A DNA stretch of 64,000 nt. Origin: Pyrocephalus nanus (taxonomy: Eukaryota; Chordata; Aves; Passeriformes; Tyrannidae). Positions 1-8,591 of this stretch are shown one piece after another. The stretch covers positions 525,501 through 589,500 of the forward strand of contig CM076277.1 in NCBI GenBank assembly GCA_038380795.1, read 5' to 3'. The first letter of the stretch is position 1, and the number at the start of each line of letters is the position of its first letter. The position numbers and the translations under genes were made by a program. The notes under the pieces were generated by a model. That model did not search any database. It saw only the letters and a list, made by a program, of their open reading frames with translations, and was not told the DNA's origin.

Positions 1-895
1 CTTCCATGGACAGCAAGAACTTGCTGCGGTGGCACCCTTTCTCTGGGAGGATTCTTAGTCCATATTCAATGTTGGATGGCAGACTGACAATATCGGCACG
101 GGGCTCCTGCGAGCAAATCGCAGACCATTTCCGCATGAAAGGCAGCTAGTAGCCACACGTACTCTAATGCAGGTGAAGGGAGACCCGTGACAGTGCATGG
201 GGCAGCCACACATTTTTGTCCTTGCCTCTTCTGTATGGAGAGTATGTTGATACGTGTACGCCTTAGACGGTCATACTGTTATGATCGGCACTACTCTCTG
301 AAAACCAAACGACAGCCCTTTCCCACAGAACTGGGCTGTTAGGAGTAGTTAGTGGGAAAGGCTGAGCCCACCAAAGGAGAGAGCTTTGTGTGTTGGCACA
401 TCTTGTCTGGGAGGAATCTTCATTCGTACTTTATATTGGAATCAGACCGGCAATTTCAGAGCAGGACATCTGCAAGTGCACAAAAGCCCTTTCTCCCAGG
501 AAGGCGAGTGCCAACCCTTGAGATATCGGGTACAATTGGTGGGCCAGCCTTGGAACTCTATGGGCAGCAGGAGCTATCTGTCCAGCCACCTTCAGTCTGA
601 GAGCGATCTTTGTCCGTATTCGATTTTGGAGTCAGACTGGAAATTTCATCACAGAATTCCTGCAAGTGAACAACAGCCCTTTATCCCAGAAAACAAAACG
701 CTTACCCTCAGGGTAAAATGTCCGGGTTGTGGGCAAGCCTGGGCACTCCATTGGAAGCAGGAGCTTTCTTTGATGGCACCTCTTGCCTGGCAGGAATCTT
801 TCTCCATATTTAATTTTGGCATTCAGACTAGTAATTTTGGCGCAGGATCCCTGCAAGCGGACGACAGCTCTTTCTCCCGGGAAAAATACTGCTTA
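1..895 (+). repeat. Diverged ~185-bp satellite monomers m1-m5 (unit 1 example)
   Basis: Approximate monomer starts are 4, 196, 369, 558 and 748. Landmarks recur in the same order: CCATGGGCAGCAAGAG, GGTGGCACCTTTTG, CTGGGAGGAATCTT, a CAGACTGGCAATTT-like motif, a TCCTGCAAG motif, CAACAGCCCTTT, and a CTTACCCT motif. m2 is the most diverged, retaining mainly the ACAGCCCTTTCCC segment. m5 is cut off at its CTTACCCT motif, where the telomeric block begins. Monomers differ greatly from each other but are near-identical between units, the mark of a higher-order repeat. Confidence 0.85.
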
Positions 896-951
896 CCCTA
901 ACCCTAACCCTAACCCTAACGCTAACCCTAACCCTAACCCTAACCCTAACC

Positions 952-992
<41 letters not shown>

Positions 993-1024
993 CCGTAACC
1001 CTAACCCTAACCCTAACCCTAACC

Positions 1025-1115
<91 letters not shown>

Positions 1116-1121
1116 CCCTAA
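896..1121 (+). repeat. Interstitial telomeric block, unit 1 (226 bp, A-type)
   Basis: CCCTAA hexamers; the TTAGGG G-rich strand is the minus strand. Layout, in hexamers between extra A bases (CCCTAAA heptamers): 4 + CGCTAA + 8, then 3 + CCGTAA + 8, then 6, 2 and 4. Starts exactly inside the CTTACCCT motif of monomer m5. Confidence 0.97.
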
Positions 1122-1170
1122 CCAAGTCTGAACCGGTCTGAACCGGTCTGAACTAGTTTAAACCGTTGTG
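1121..1170 (+). repeat. Decamer repeat at the right end of the telomeric block (unit 1 example)
   Basis: Five 10-bp steps: ACCAAGTCTG, AACCGGTCTG twice, AACTAGTTTA, AACCGTTGTG. The telomeric array passes directly into them. The same five steps follow the telomeric block in every unit (for example 4871-4920 and 61340-61389). Confidence 0.8.
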
Positions 1171-1367
1171 AGACTGCTGCTCTTTCTAAACTGATACAAG
1201 AATAGGGAAGCACTGCTGTAAATATAGAGCATTATTGCCTAGTTAGATTTGTGGAGGGTGAGAGAAAATTGGCCCAGAGTAAACGCAAAACATTTTTGGT
1301 GCAAAATGTGGATAGAGACTGCTAGGAGGGATAAGGACCAGATCAGATCACAACACCAAATTATATT
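1171..1367. other. Unassigned AT-rich stretch between decamers and LTR-like region (unit 1 example)
   Basis: I see no ORF of note, no monomer pattern and no RNA gene. If the neighbouring minus-strand LTR is real, this is where retroviral leader sequence downstream of the primer-binding site would lie. On the minus strand a TGG-initiated stretch (1358 down to 1340) is a weak primer-binding-site candidate. Confidence 0.4.
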
Positions 1368-1525
1368 TGAAACCCTCAGGAAACCCCAAACGACAAAATG
1401 CTCCTAAAAACCCCCCAAACACCAGAAAACCCCCATCAAATTACAAAAGCACCTTACCATTCCTAAGCAAATTACACAGTAAAAACTGCTTAGAGACAGA
1501 GTTTTATGCCTTTAAACAGCAGGTA

Positions 1526-1531
1526 TTTATT
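1526..1531 (-). promoter_or_regulatory. Poly(A) signal AATAAA of the LTR-like fragment (unit 1 example)
   Basis: AATAAA on the minus strand, about 50 bp after the predicted LTR start site. If used, it would end transcripts from the upstream (2469-2556) promoter before they reach the telomeric block. It is close enough to the LTR start to be skipped by LTR-initiated transcripts, as in known retroviruses. Confidence 0.45.
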
Positions 1532-1604
1532 AGGCGACGTCATGCAGCTCTCCGGCTCGGGCTGGGCAAAAAGAGCTCCGAAATGTTTGAGTAAAAACAC
1601 GCAA

Positions 1605-1669
1605 TTTATACAGTTTCTAATTACGATTACAACATATTCATATACGTACCCATGTTATTGTATTATTGG
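1605..1669 (-). promoter_or_regulatory. LTR-type core promoter: CCAAT plus TATA box (unit 1 example)
   Basis: CCAAT (1669-1665) is 55-60 bp upstream of TATAAA (1610-1605) on the minus strand. The predicted start is near 1580. A transcript would run leftward through the decamers into the telomeric block and read it as UUAGGG. No unit alters either box in the copies I compared. Confidence 0.45.
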
Positions 1670-2000
1670 ATTACTATATGTCAGGGTGGAGTTTGAGGCG
1701 TGGTCTTTCTTCTGAGGAATATCATGGTGATACATCCTGCCTTCATCATAGGGTCTCAAATTTATTCCTCATTTTTGGGTGACCCCGGAGACCTTCTGTA
1801 CTTTCCATTGTTTCATGTTCTATCCGTTGGAGCTTGGAAAAAGCCTTGGCTTCGGGCCTATTTTACCTATTCAAAGATCTACCTTAGCCTGTTTGGCTAT
1901 AATTTATTACCTCTGGGCTCTTTGTGCAATGTACCTGTTGGTTTCTAGGTCTGCAGAATTTGTACGGAACAAAATCTTTTTTGAGTGAGGTAGAGAAAGC

Positions 2001-2008
2001 GGGGGGGG
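2001..2008 (+). repeat. G8 homopolymer, G9 in units 14 and 15 (unit 1 example)
   Basis: Eight consecutive G bases, conserved in 15 units. The one-base expansion in units 14 and 15 (50973-50981 and 54718-54726) is the only length change outside the telomeric block in the window. Confidence 0.9.
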
Positions 2009-2079
2009 AAGAGAACAGTGGATTTTGCAGTAAGATGCTTCGATTTACAGTTCTAGAGCCTCGTTTTGCTTCAGTCAAA

Positions 2080-2560
2080 AAGGTGGGCGGTGTGACTCTC
2101 TGGGAGCGGCGACAACTTTCTGTCCTCGCACCGTTTGCCTGGGAGGAATCCTCAGAAGCATTCCGGTGTCTAAATTGAACATCTGAGTTTGGGGTGGGAC
2201 TCCTGCTAGTGCACAAAACGCCGTTCCCCCAGAAAAAGAAAGCCCTTACCCTCTGGTTATCAGGTGTAGGTTGCAAAGGGCTCTGTGGGAAATGAGAGCT
2301 CACGGTCCCGACACCTTGTATCCGGAGGGAATCTTCGTACGACTTCAATTTCCCGAGTCCCGCCGCCTGCTTTGCCGCAGGACTCCTGCGAGGGACCGGC
2401 TGCGGAGGACAAAAGAAATGCTCGGTCGGCTGGCAGGCGACAGGCACTTTAGGAATGGCAGGCTTAGCTTTATAGTCTTTTCTTGCCTCTGTGGGTATAC
2501 GCGCTATAATTGGTCGGTTGTTTCTCTTCGCGTGCAGCGCTTAGTCTTTTGATTGGCAGT
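2080..2560. promoter_or_regulatory. CpG-island-like segment (unit 1 example)
   Basis: I count about 30 CpG dinucleotides in roughly 480 bp, far denser than the flanking satellite and LTR-like sequence. It covers a GC box (GGGCGG, 2085-2090), monomers m6-m7 and the CCAAT/TATA cluster. Most units have GGCGGGCGG where units 1 and 2 have GGTGGGCGG (site 2084). Confidence 0.6.
2097..2400 (+). repeat. Satellite monomer m6 and first part of m7 (unit 1 example)
   Basis: m6 (about 2097-2279) has the GGAGGAATC, GGGACTCCTGC, CCCCCAGAAAAAG and CCCTTACCCTCTGG landmarks. m7 starts near 2280 with GGAGGGAATCTTCG and GGACTCCTGCGAG, then loses the monomer pattern near 2400. Both are unusually rich in CpG compared with the other monomers. 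Confidence 0.75.
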
Positions 2561-2727
2561 CGGGGTCCTGTTGTGTGCTGGCGAAGCTCAAAACGATGCC
2601 TATTATTTACTGTAGTTTTTCTTCCCTTTCTGCTCTCCTGCCTTGGTGCTGTTTACATTCTTTTACAATCTCAGAGCTGTAACTGATTAAATTCAAGGCT
2701 TAAGTTGTCAACAGCCCAGCTGTTTCC
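2401..2727 (-). promoter_or_regulatory. Insert within monomer m7 carrying a CCAAT/CCAAT/TATA cluster (unit 1 example)
   Basis: Non-monomer sequence splits m7. On the minus strand it has CCAAT at 2556-2552, a second CCAAT at 2513-2509 and TATAAA at 2474-2469. The predicted start is near 2444, just upstream of CpG-rich monomer sequence. Two CCAAT boxes before a TATAAA resemble replication-dependent histone promoters or a second LTR, but no histone coding sequence follows. It is best described as a promoter-like fragment of unknown origin. Copies lie at the promoter-core coordinates given for each unit. Confidence 0.45.
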
Positions 2728-3750
2728 AATAAATGACAGCCCTCTGGTCCCAGCAAAAAAAGGTCTTATATTCAAGGTCTCAAGTCTAGTTAATGAGAGA
2801 CCCCTGCATTTGCCCGTGCAGGAAAATCATCCGGGTCTGGGACCTTTTGTTTCAGAGCGAGCTTTGTCCATATTCCGTTTAGGGAGTTGTACTGCAATTT
2901 TGGTCCCGGTCAGCGGCGAGAAAAAAACAGATCTTTCCCCGAATAAGGAAGCCTGTACCCTCAGGGTCTCAGGTGTAAGTGGTGAGAGACCCAGTAAATT
3001 CCAAGAGTGGCAAGAGTGCTCTGCCCTTTAGACATTTTGTCTGGGAGAAATCTTCATCCCTGTTCAATTTCAGGAACCTAAGCAGCTATCTCGATGCAGC
3101 ACTCCTGCAAAAAAAGAACAGATCTTAACTACAGGAAAAGAAAACCCATACCCTATGGGTCTCAGGTGCAGGTGGTGGGATACCTCTGGCCCTCCATGGG
3201 CAGCAACAGCTTTCTGAGGTGGCACCTTTTGCCTGAGAGGAATGTTGACTATGTTTGCTCTGGGAGCTCAGACTGGGATATCCAGTACAGATCTCCTTCA
3301 ATCAAATGAGACACTGTTACCCCAGGTAAAAAAGCCCTTACCTTCTGTCTCTCAACGGCAGCTGGTGGGTGCCTCCATCGGCAGCAAGAGCTTTCTGTAG
3401 TGGCACCTTCTGTGTGAGAGGAACGTTCATCCGTATTCAATTTGACGAGTCAAACCACCTATCTCAGTCCACGACTCCTGCAAGCAAATAGTATCCTATT
3501 TCCCCTAGGACAAAAAGCCCTTACCCTCAGGATCTCAAGAGTGTTAATTAGACACCCTTGACAGTTCCTGGGCAGTGAGAACGTTCTATCCTGTCACCTT
3601 TTGTCTGGGAGGAATCTTGGTCCTTGTTCCATTTGGAACTGGACGGGCAGTTGCAGTGCAGGGTTCCTGCAAGGTAACAACAACCCTTTACCCCAGAAAA
3701 GAAAGCCCTTACCCTTGGGATCTAAGGTGCAATTGATAGACCAGCCTACC
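2728..3750 (+). repeat. Satellite monomers m7 (rest) to m12 (unit 1 example)
   Basis: The monomer pattern resumes near 2728 with GACAGCCCTCTGG, at about the internal phase where m7 stopped. Then come m8 (about 2804), m9 (3001), m10 (3194), m11 (3375) and m12 (3567), which runs without a break into m1 of the next unit. CTTACCCT-like motifs lie near 2955, 3149, 3337, 3520 and 3708. Confidence 0.8.
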
Positions 3751-4701
3751 CTTCCATGGACAGCAAGAACTTGCTGCGGTGGCACCCTTTCTCTGGGAGG
3801 ATTCTTAGTCCATATTCAATGTTGGATGGCAGACTGACAATATCGGCACGGGGCTCCTGCGAGCAAATCGCAGACCATTTCCGCATGAAAGGCAGCTAGT
3901 AGCCACACGTACTCTAATGCAGGTGAAGGGAGACCCGTGACAGTGCATGGGGCAGCCACACATTTTTGTCCTTGCCTCTTCTGTATGGAGAGTATGTTGA
4001 TACGTGTACGCCTTAGACGGTCATACTGTTATGATCGGCACTACTCTCTGAAAACCAAACGACAGCCCTTTCCCACAGAACTGGGCTGTTAGGAGTAGTT
4101 AGTGGGAAAGGCTGAGCCCACCAAAGGAGAGAGCTTTGTGTGTTGGCACATCTTGTCTGGGAGGAATCTTCATTCGTACTTTATATTGGAATCAGACCGG
4201 CAATTTCAGAGCAGGACATCTGCAAGTGCACAAAAGCCCTTTCTCCCAGGAAGGCGAGTGCCAACCCTTGAGATATCGGGTACAATTGGTGGGCCAGCCT
4301 TGGAACTCTATGGGCAGCAGGAGCTATCTGTCCAGCCACCTTCAGTCTGAGAGCGATCTTTGTCCGTATTCGATTTTGGAGTCAGACTGGAAATTTCATC
4401 ACAGAATTCCTGCAAGTGAACAACAGCCCTTTATCCCAGAAAACAAAACGCTTACCCTCAGGGTAAAATGTCCGGGTTGTGGGCAAGCCTGGGCACTCCA
4501 TTGGAAGCAGGAGCTTTCTTTGATGGCACCTCTTGCCTGGCAGGAATCTTTCTCCATATTTAATTTTGGCATTCAGACTAGTAATTTTGGCGCAGGATCC
4601 CTGCAAGCGGACGACAGCTCTTTCTCCCGGGAAAAATACTGCTTACCCTAACCCTAACCCTAACCCTAACGCTAACCCTAACCCTAACCCTAACCCTAAC
4701 C

Positions 4702-4742
<41 letters not shown>

Positions 4743-4774
4743 CCGTAACCCTAACCCTAACCCTAACCCTAACC

Positions 4775-4865
<91 letters not shown>

Positions 4866-7500
4866 CCCTAACCAAGTCTGAACCGGTCTGAACCGGTCTG
4901 AACTAGTTTAAACCGTTGTGAGACTGCTGCTCTTTCTAAACTGATACAAGAATAGGGAAGCACTGCTGTAAATATAGAGCATTATTGCCTAGTTAGATTT
5001 GTGGAGGGTGAGAGAAAATTGGCCCAGAGTAAACGCAAAACATTTTTGGTGCAAAATGTGGATAGAGACTGCTAGGAGGGATAAGGACCAGATCAGATCA
5101 CAACACCAAATTATATTTGAAACCCTCAGGAAACCCCAAACGACAAAATGCTCCTAAAAACCCCCCAAACACCAGAAAACCCCCATCAAATTACAAAAGC
5201 ACCTTACCGTTCCTAAGCAAATTACACAGTAAAAACTGCTTAGAGACAGAGTTTTATGCCTTTAAACAGCAGGTATTTATTAGGCGACGTCATGCAGCTC
5301 TCCGGCTCGGGCTGGGCAAAAAGAGCTCCGAAATGTTTGAGTAAAAACACGCAATTTATACAGTTTCTAATTACGATTACAACATATTCATATACGTACC
5401 CATGTTATTGTATTATTGGATTACTATATGTCAGGGTGGAGTTTGAGGCGTGGTCTTTCTTCTGAGGAATATCATGGTGATACATCCTGCCTTCATCATA
5501 GGGTCTCAAATTTATTCCTCATTTTTGGGTGACCCCGGAGACCTTCTGTACTTTCCATTGTTTCATGTTCTATCCGTTGGAGCTTGGAAAAAGCCTTGGC
5601 TTCGGGCCTATTTTACCTATTCAAAGATCTACCTTAGCCTGTTTGGCTATAATTTATTACCTCTGGGCTCTTTGTGCAATGTACCTGTTGGTTTCTAGGT
5701 CTGCAGAATTTGTACGGAACAAAATCTTTTTTGAGTGAGGTAGAGAAAGCGGGGGGGGAAGAGAACAGTGGATTTTGCAGTAAGATGCTTCGATTTACAG
5801 TTCTAGAGCCTCGTTTTGCTTCAGTCAAAAAGGTGGGCGGTGTGACTCTCTGGGAGCGGCGACAACTTTCTGTCCTCGCACCGTTTGCCTGGGAGGAATC
5901 CTCAGAAGCATTCCGGTGTCTAAATTGAACATCTGAGTTTGGGGTGGGACTCCTGCTAGTGCACAAAACGCCGTTCCCCCAGAAAAAGAAAGCCCTTACC
6001 CTCTGGTTATCAGGTGTAGGTTGCAAAGGGCTCTGTGGGAAATGAGAGCTCACGGTCCCGACACCTTGTATCCGGAGGGAATCTTCGTACGACTTCAATT
6101 TCCCGAGTCCCGCCGCCTGCTTTGCCGCAGGACTCCTGCGAGGGACCGGCTGCGGAGGACAAAAGAAATGCTCGGTCGGCTGGCAGGCGACAGGCACTTT
6201 AGGAATGGCAGGCTTAGCTTTATAGTCTTTTCTTGCCTCTGTGGGTATACGCGCTATAATTGGTCGGTTGTTTCTCTTCGCGTGCAGCGCTTAGTCTTTT
6301 GATTGGCAGTCGGGGTCCTGTTGTGTGCTGGCGAAGCTCAAAACGATGCCTATTATTTACTGTAGTTTTTCTTCCCTTTCTGCTCTCCTGCCTTGGTGCT
6401 GTTTACATTCTTTTACAATCTCAGAGCTGTAACTGATTAAATTCAAGGCTTAAGTTGTCAACAGCCCAGCTGTTTCCAATAAATGACAGCCCTCTGGTCC
6501 CAGCAAAAAAAGGTCTTATATTCAAGGTCTCAAGTCTAGTTAATGAGAGACCCCTGCATTTGCCCGTGCAGGAAAATCATCCGGGTCTGGGACCTTTTGT
6601 TTCAGAGCGAGCTTTGTCCATATTCCGTTTAGGGAGTTGTACTGCAATTTTGGTCCCGGTCAGCGGCGAGAAAAAAACAGATCTTTCCCCGAATAAGGAA
6701 GCCTGTACCCTCAGGGTCTCAGGTGTAAGTGGTGAGAGACCCAGTAAATTCCAAGAGTGGCAAGAGTGCTCTGCCCTTTAGACATTTTGTCTGGGAGAAA
6801 TCTTCATCCCTGTTCAATTTCAGGAACCTAAGCAGCTATCTCGATGCAGCACTCCTGCAAAAAAAGAACAGATCTTAACTACAGGAAAAGAAAACCCATA
6901 CCCTATGGGTCTCAGGTGCAGGTGGTGGGATACCTCTGGCCCTCCATGGGCAGCAACAGCTTTCTGAGGTGGCACCTTTTGCCTGAGAGGAATGTTGACT
7001 ATGTTTGCTCTGGGAGCTCAGACTGGGATATCCAGTACAGATCTCCTTCAATCAAATGAGACACTGTTACCCCAGGTAAAAAAGCCCTTACCTTCTGTCT
7101 CTCAACGGCAGCTGGTGGGTGCCTCCCTTGGCAGCAAGAGCTTTCTGTAGTGGCACCTTCTGTGTGAGAGGAACGTTCATCCGTATTCAATTTGACGAGT
7201 CAAACCACCTATCTCAGTCCACGACTCCTGCAAGCAAATAGTATCCTATTTCCCCTAGGACAAAAAGCCCTTACCCTCAGGATCTCAAGAGTGTTAATTA
7301 GACACCCTTGACAGTTCCTGGGCAGTGAGAACGTTCTATCCTGTCACCTTTTGTCTGGGAGGAATCTTGGTCCTTGTTCCATTTGGAACTGGACGGGCAG
7401 TTGCAGTGCAGGGTTCCTGCAAGGTAACAACAACCCTTTACCCCAGAAAAGAAAGCCCTTACCCTTGGGATCTAAGGTGCAATTGATAGACCAGCCTACC
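3751..7500 (+). repeat. Macrosatellite unit 2 (3750 bp)
   Basis: Sister of unit 1: same length, same telomeric layout, and the T2084 variant shared by these two only. It differs by G1459 and C3377/T3379. LTR-like fragment about 5118-5830; promoter core 6219-6306. Confidence 0.95.
4646..4871 (+). repeat. Interstitial telomeric block, unit 2 (226 bp, A-type)
   Basis: Layout identical to unit 1, including the CGCTAA and CCGTAA variants in the same places. Confidence 0.97.
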
Positions 7501-8421
7501 CTTCCATGGACAGCAAGAACTTGCTGCGGTGGCACCCTTTCTCTGGGAGGATTCTTAGTCCATATTCAATGTTGGATGGCAGACTGACAATATCGGCACG
7601 GGGCTCCTGCGAGCAAATCGCAGACCATTTCCGCATGAAAGGCAGCTAGTAGCCACACGTACTCTAATGCAGGTGAAGGGAGACCCGTGACAGTGCATGG
7701 GGCAGCCACACATTTTTGTCCTTGCCTCTTCTGTATGGAGAGTATGTTGATACGTGTACGCCTTAGACGGTCATACTGTTATGATCGGCACTACTCTCTG
7801 AAAACCAAACGACAGCCCTTTCCCACAGAACTGGGCTGTTAGGAGTAGTTAGTGGGAAAGGCTGAGCCCACGAAAGGAGAGAGCTTTGTGTGTTGGCACA
7901 TCTTGTCTGGGAGGAATCTTCATTCGTACTTTATATTGGAATCAGACCGGCAATTTCAGAGCAGGACATCTGCAAGTGCACAAAAGCCCTTTCTCCCAGG
8001 AAGGCGAGTGCCAACCCTTGAGATATCGGGTACAATTGGTGGGCCAGCCTTGGAACTCTATGGGCAGCAGGAGCTATCTGTCCAGCCACCTTCAGTCTGA
8101 GAGCGATCTTTGTCCGTATTCGATTTTGGAGTCAGACTGGAAATTTCATCACAGAATTCCTGCAAGTGAACAACAGCCCTTTATCCCAGAAAACAAAACG
8201 CTTACCCTCAGGGTAAAATGTCCGGGTTGTGGGCAAGCCTGGGCACTCCATTGGAAGCAGGAGCTTTCTTTGATGGCACCTCTTGCCTGGCAGGAATCTT
8301 TCTCCATATTTAATTTTGGCATTCAGACTGGTAATTTTGGCGCGGGATCCCGGCAAGCGGACGACAGCTCTTTCTCCCGGGAAAAATACTGCTTACCCTA
8401 ACCCTAACCCTAACCCTAACC

Positions 8422-8462
<41 letters not shown>

Positions 8463-8500
8463 CAGTAACCCTAACCCTAACCCTAACCCTAACCCTAACC

Positions 8501-8591
<91 letters not shown>

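Larger units (their letters stand above)
1368..2080 (-). mobile_element. LTR-like fragment of an endogenous retrovirus (unit 1 example)
   Basis: Read on the minus strand, this stretch has the order of a retroviral LTR: CCAAT at 1669-1665, TATAAA at 1610-1605, then AATAAA at 1531-1526. The 79 bp from TATA to the poly(A) signal gives a short R region of plausible size. About 140-160 bp of U5-like sequence follows, down to a TTTCA near 1368, with a TGG-initiated primer-binding-site candidate at 1358. The 9-bp gap between them is longer than the usual few bases, so the right boundary is uncertain. The left boundary (U3 start) is set only by the end of the monomer pattern near 2096. No gag, pol or env sequence is present, so this would be a solo LTR or fragment. 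An intergenic promoter by chance is the alternative. Present in all 17 units. Confidence 0.55.
1..3750 (+). repeat. Macrosatellite unit 1 (3750 bp), reference unit
   Basis: Haplotype C372, T809, A830, C1375, A1459, T2084, G2279, A2782, T2794, C3356, and A3377/C3379, a pair otherwise seen only in unit 7. LTR-like fragment about 1368-2080; minus-strand promoter core 2469-2556. Differs from unit 2 at only a few sites. Confidence 0.95.

Noticed and set aside
386..901. 171-codon + strand ORF across monomers m3-m5
   Set aside because: The reading frame runs through repeated non-coding monomers and ends at the first TAA of the telomeric block. No domain, and changes among units are not biased to synonymous sites as far as I could see.
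783..980. Small + strand ORF encoding a Pro-Asn repeat with NPNANP, like a malaria circumsporozoite repeat
   Set aside because: It is a frame of (CCCTAA)n read as CCT AAC; the Ala comes from the CGCTAA variant. Its length follows the number of telomeric hexamers. There is no coding evidence.
1884..2447. 187-codon minus-strand ORF present in most units
   Set aside because: It crosses monomers m7 and m6 and part of the LTR-like stretch and has no recognisable domain. Its conservation equals that of all other sequence in the array, and the G9 change shifts its frame in units 14 and 15. It could be translated if the upstream CCAAT/TATA promoter is active, but nothing shows selection.
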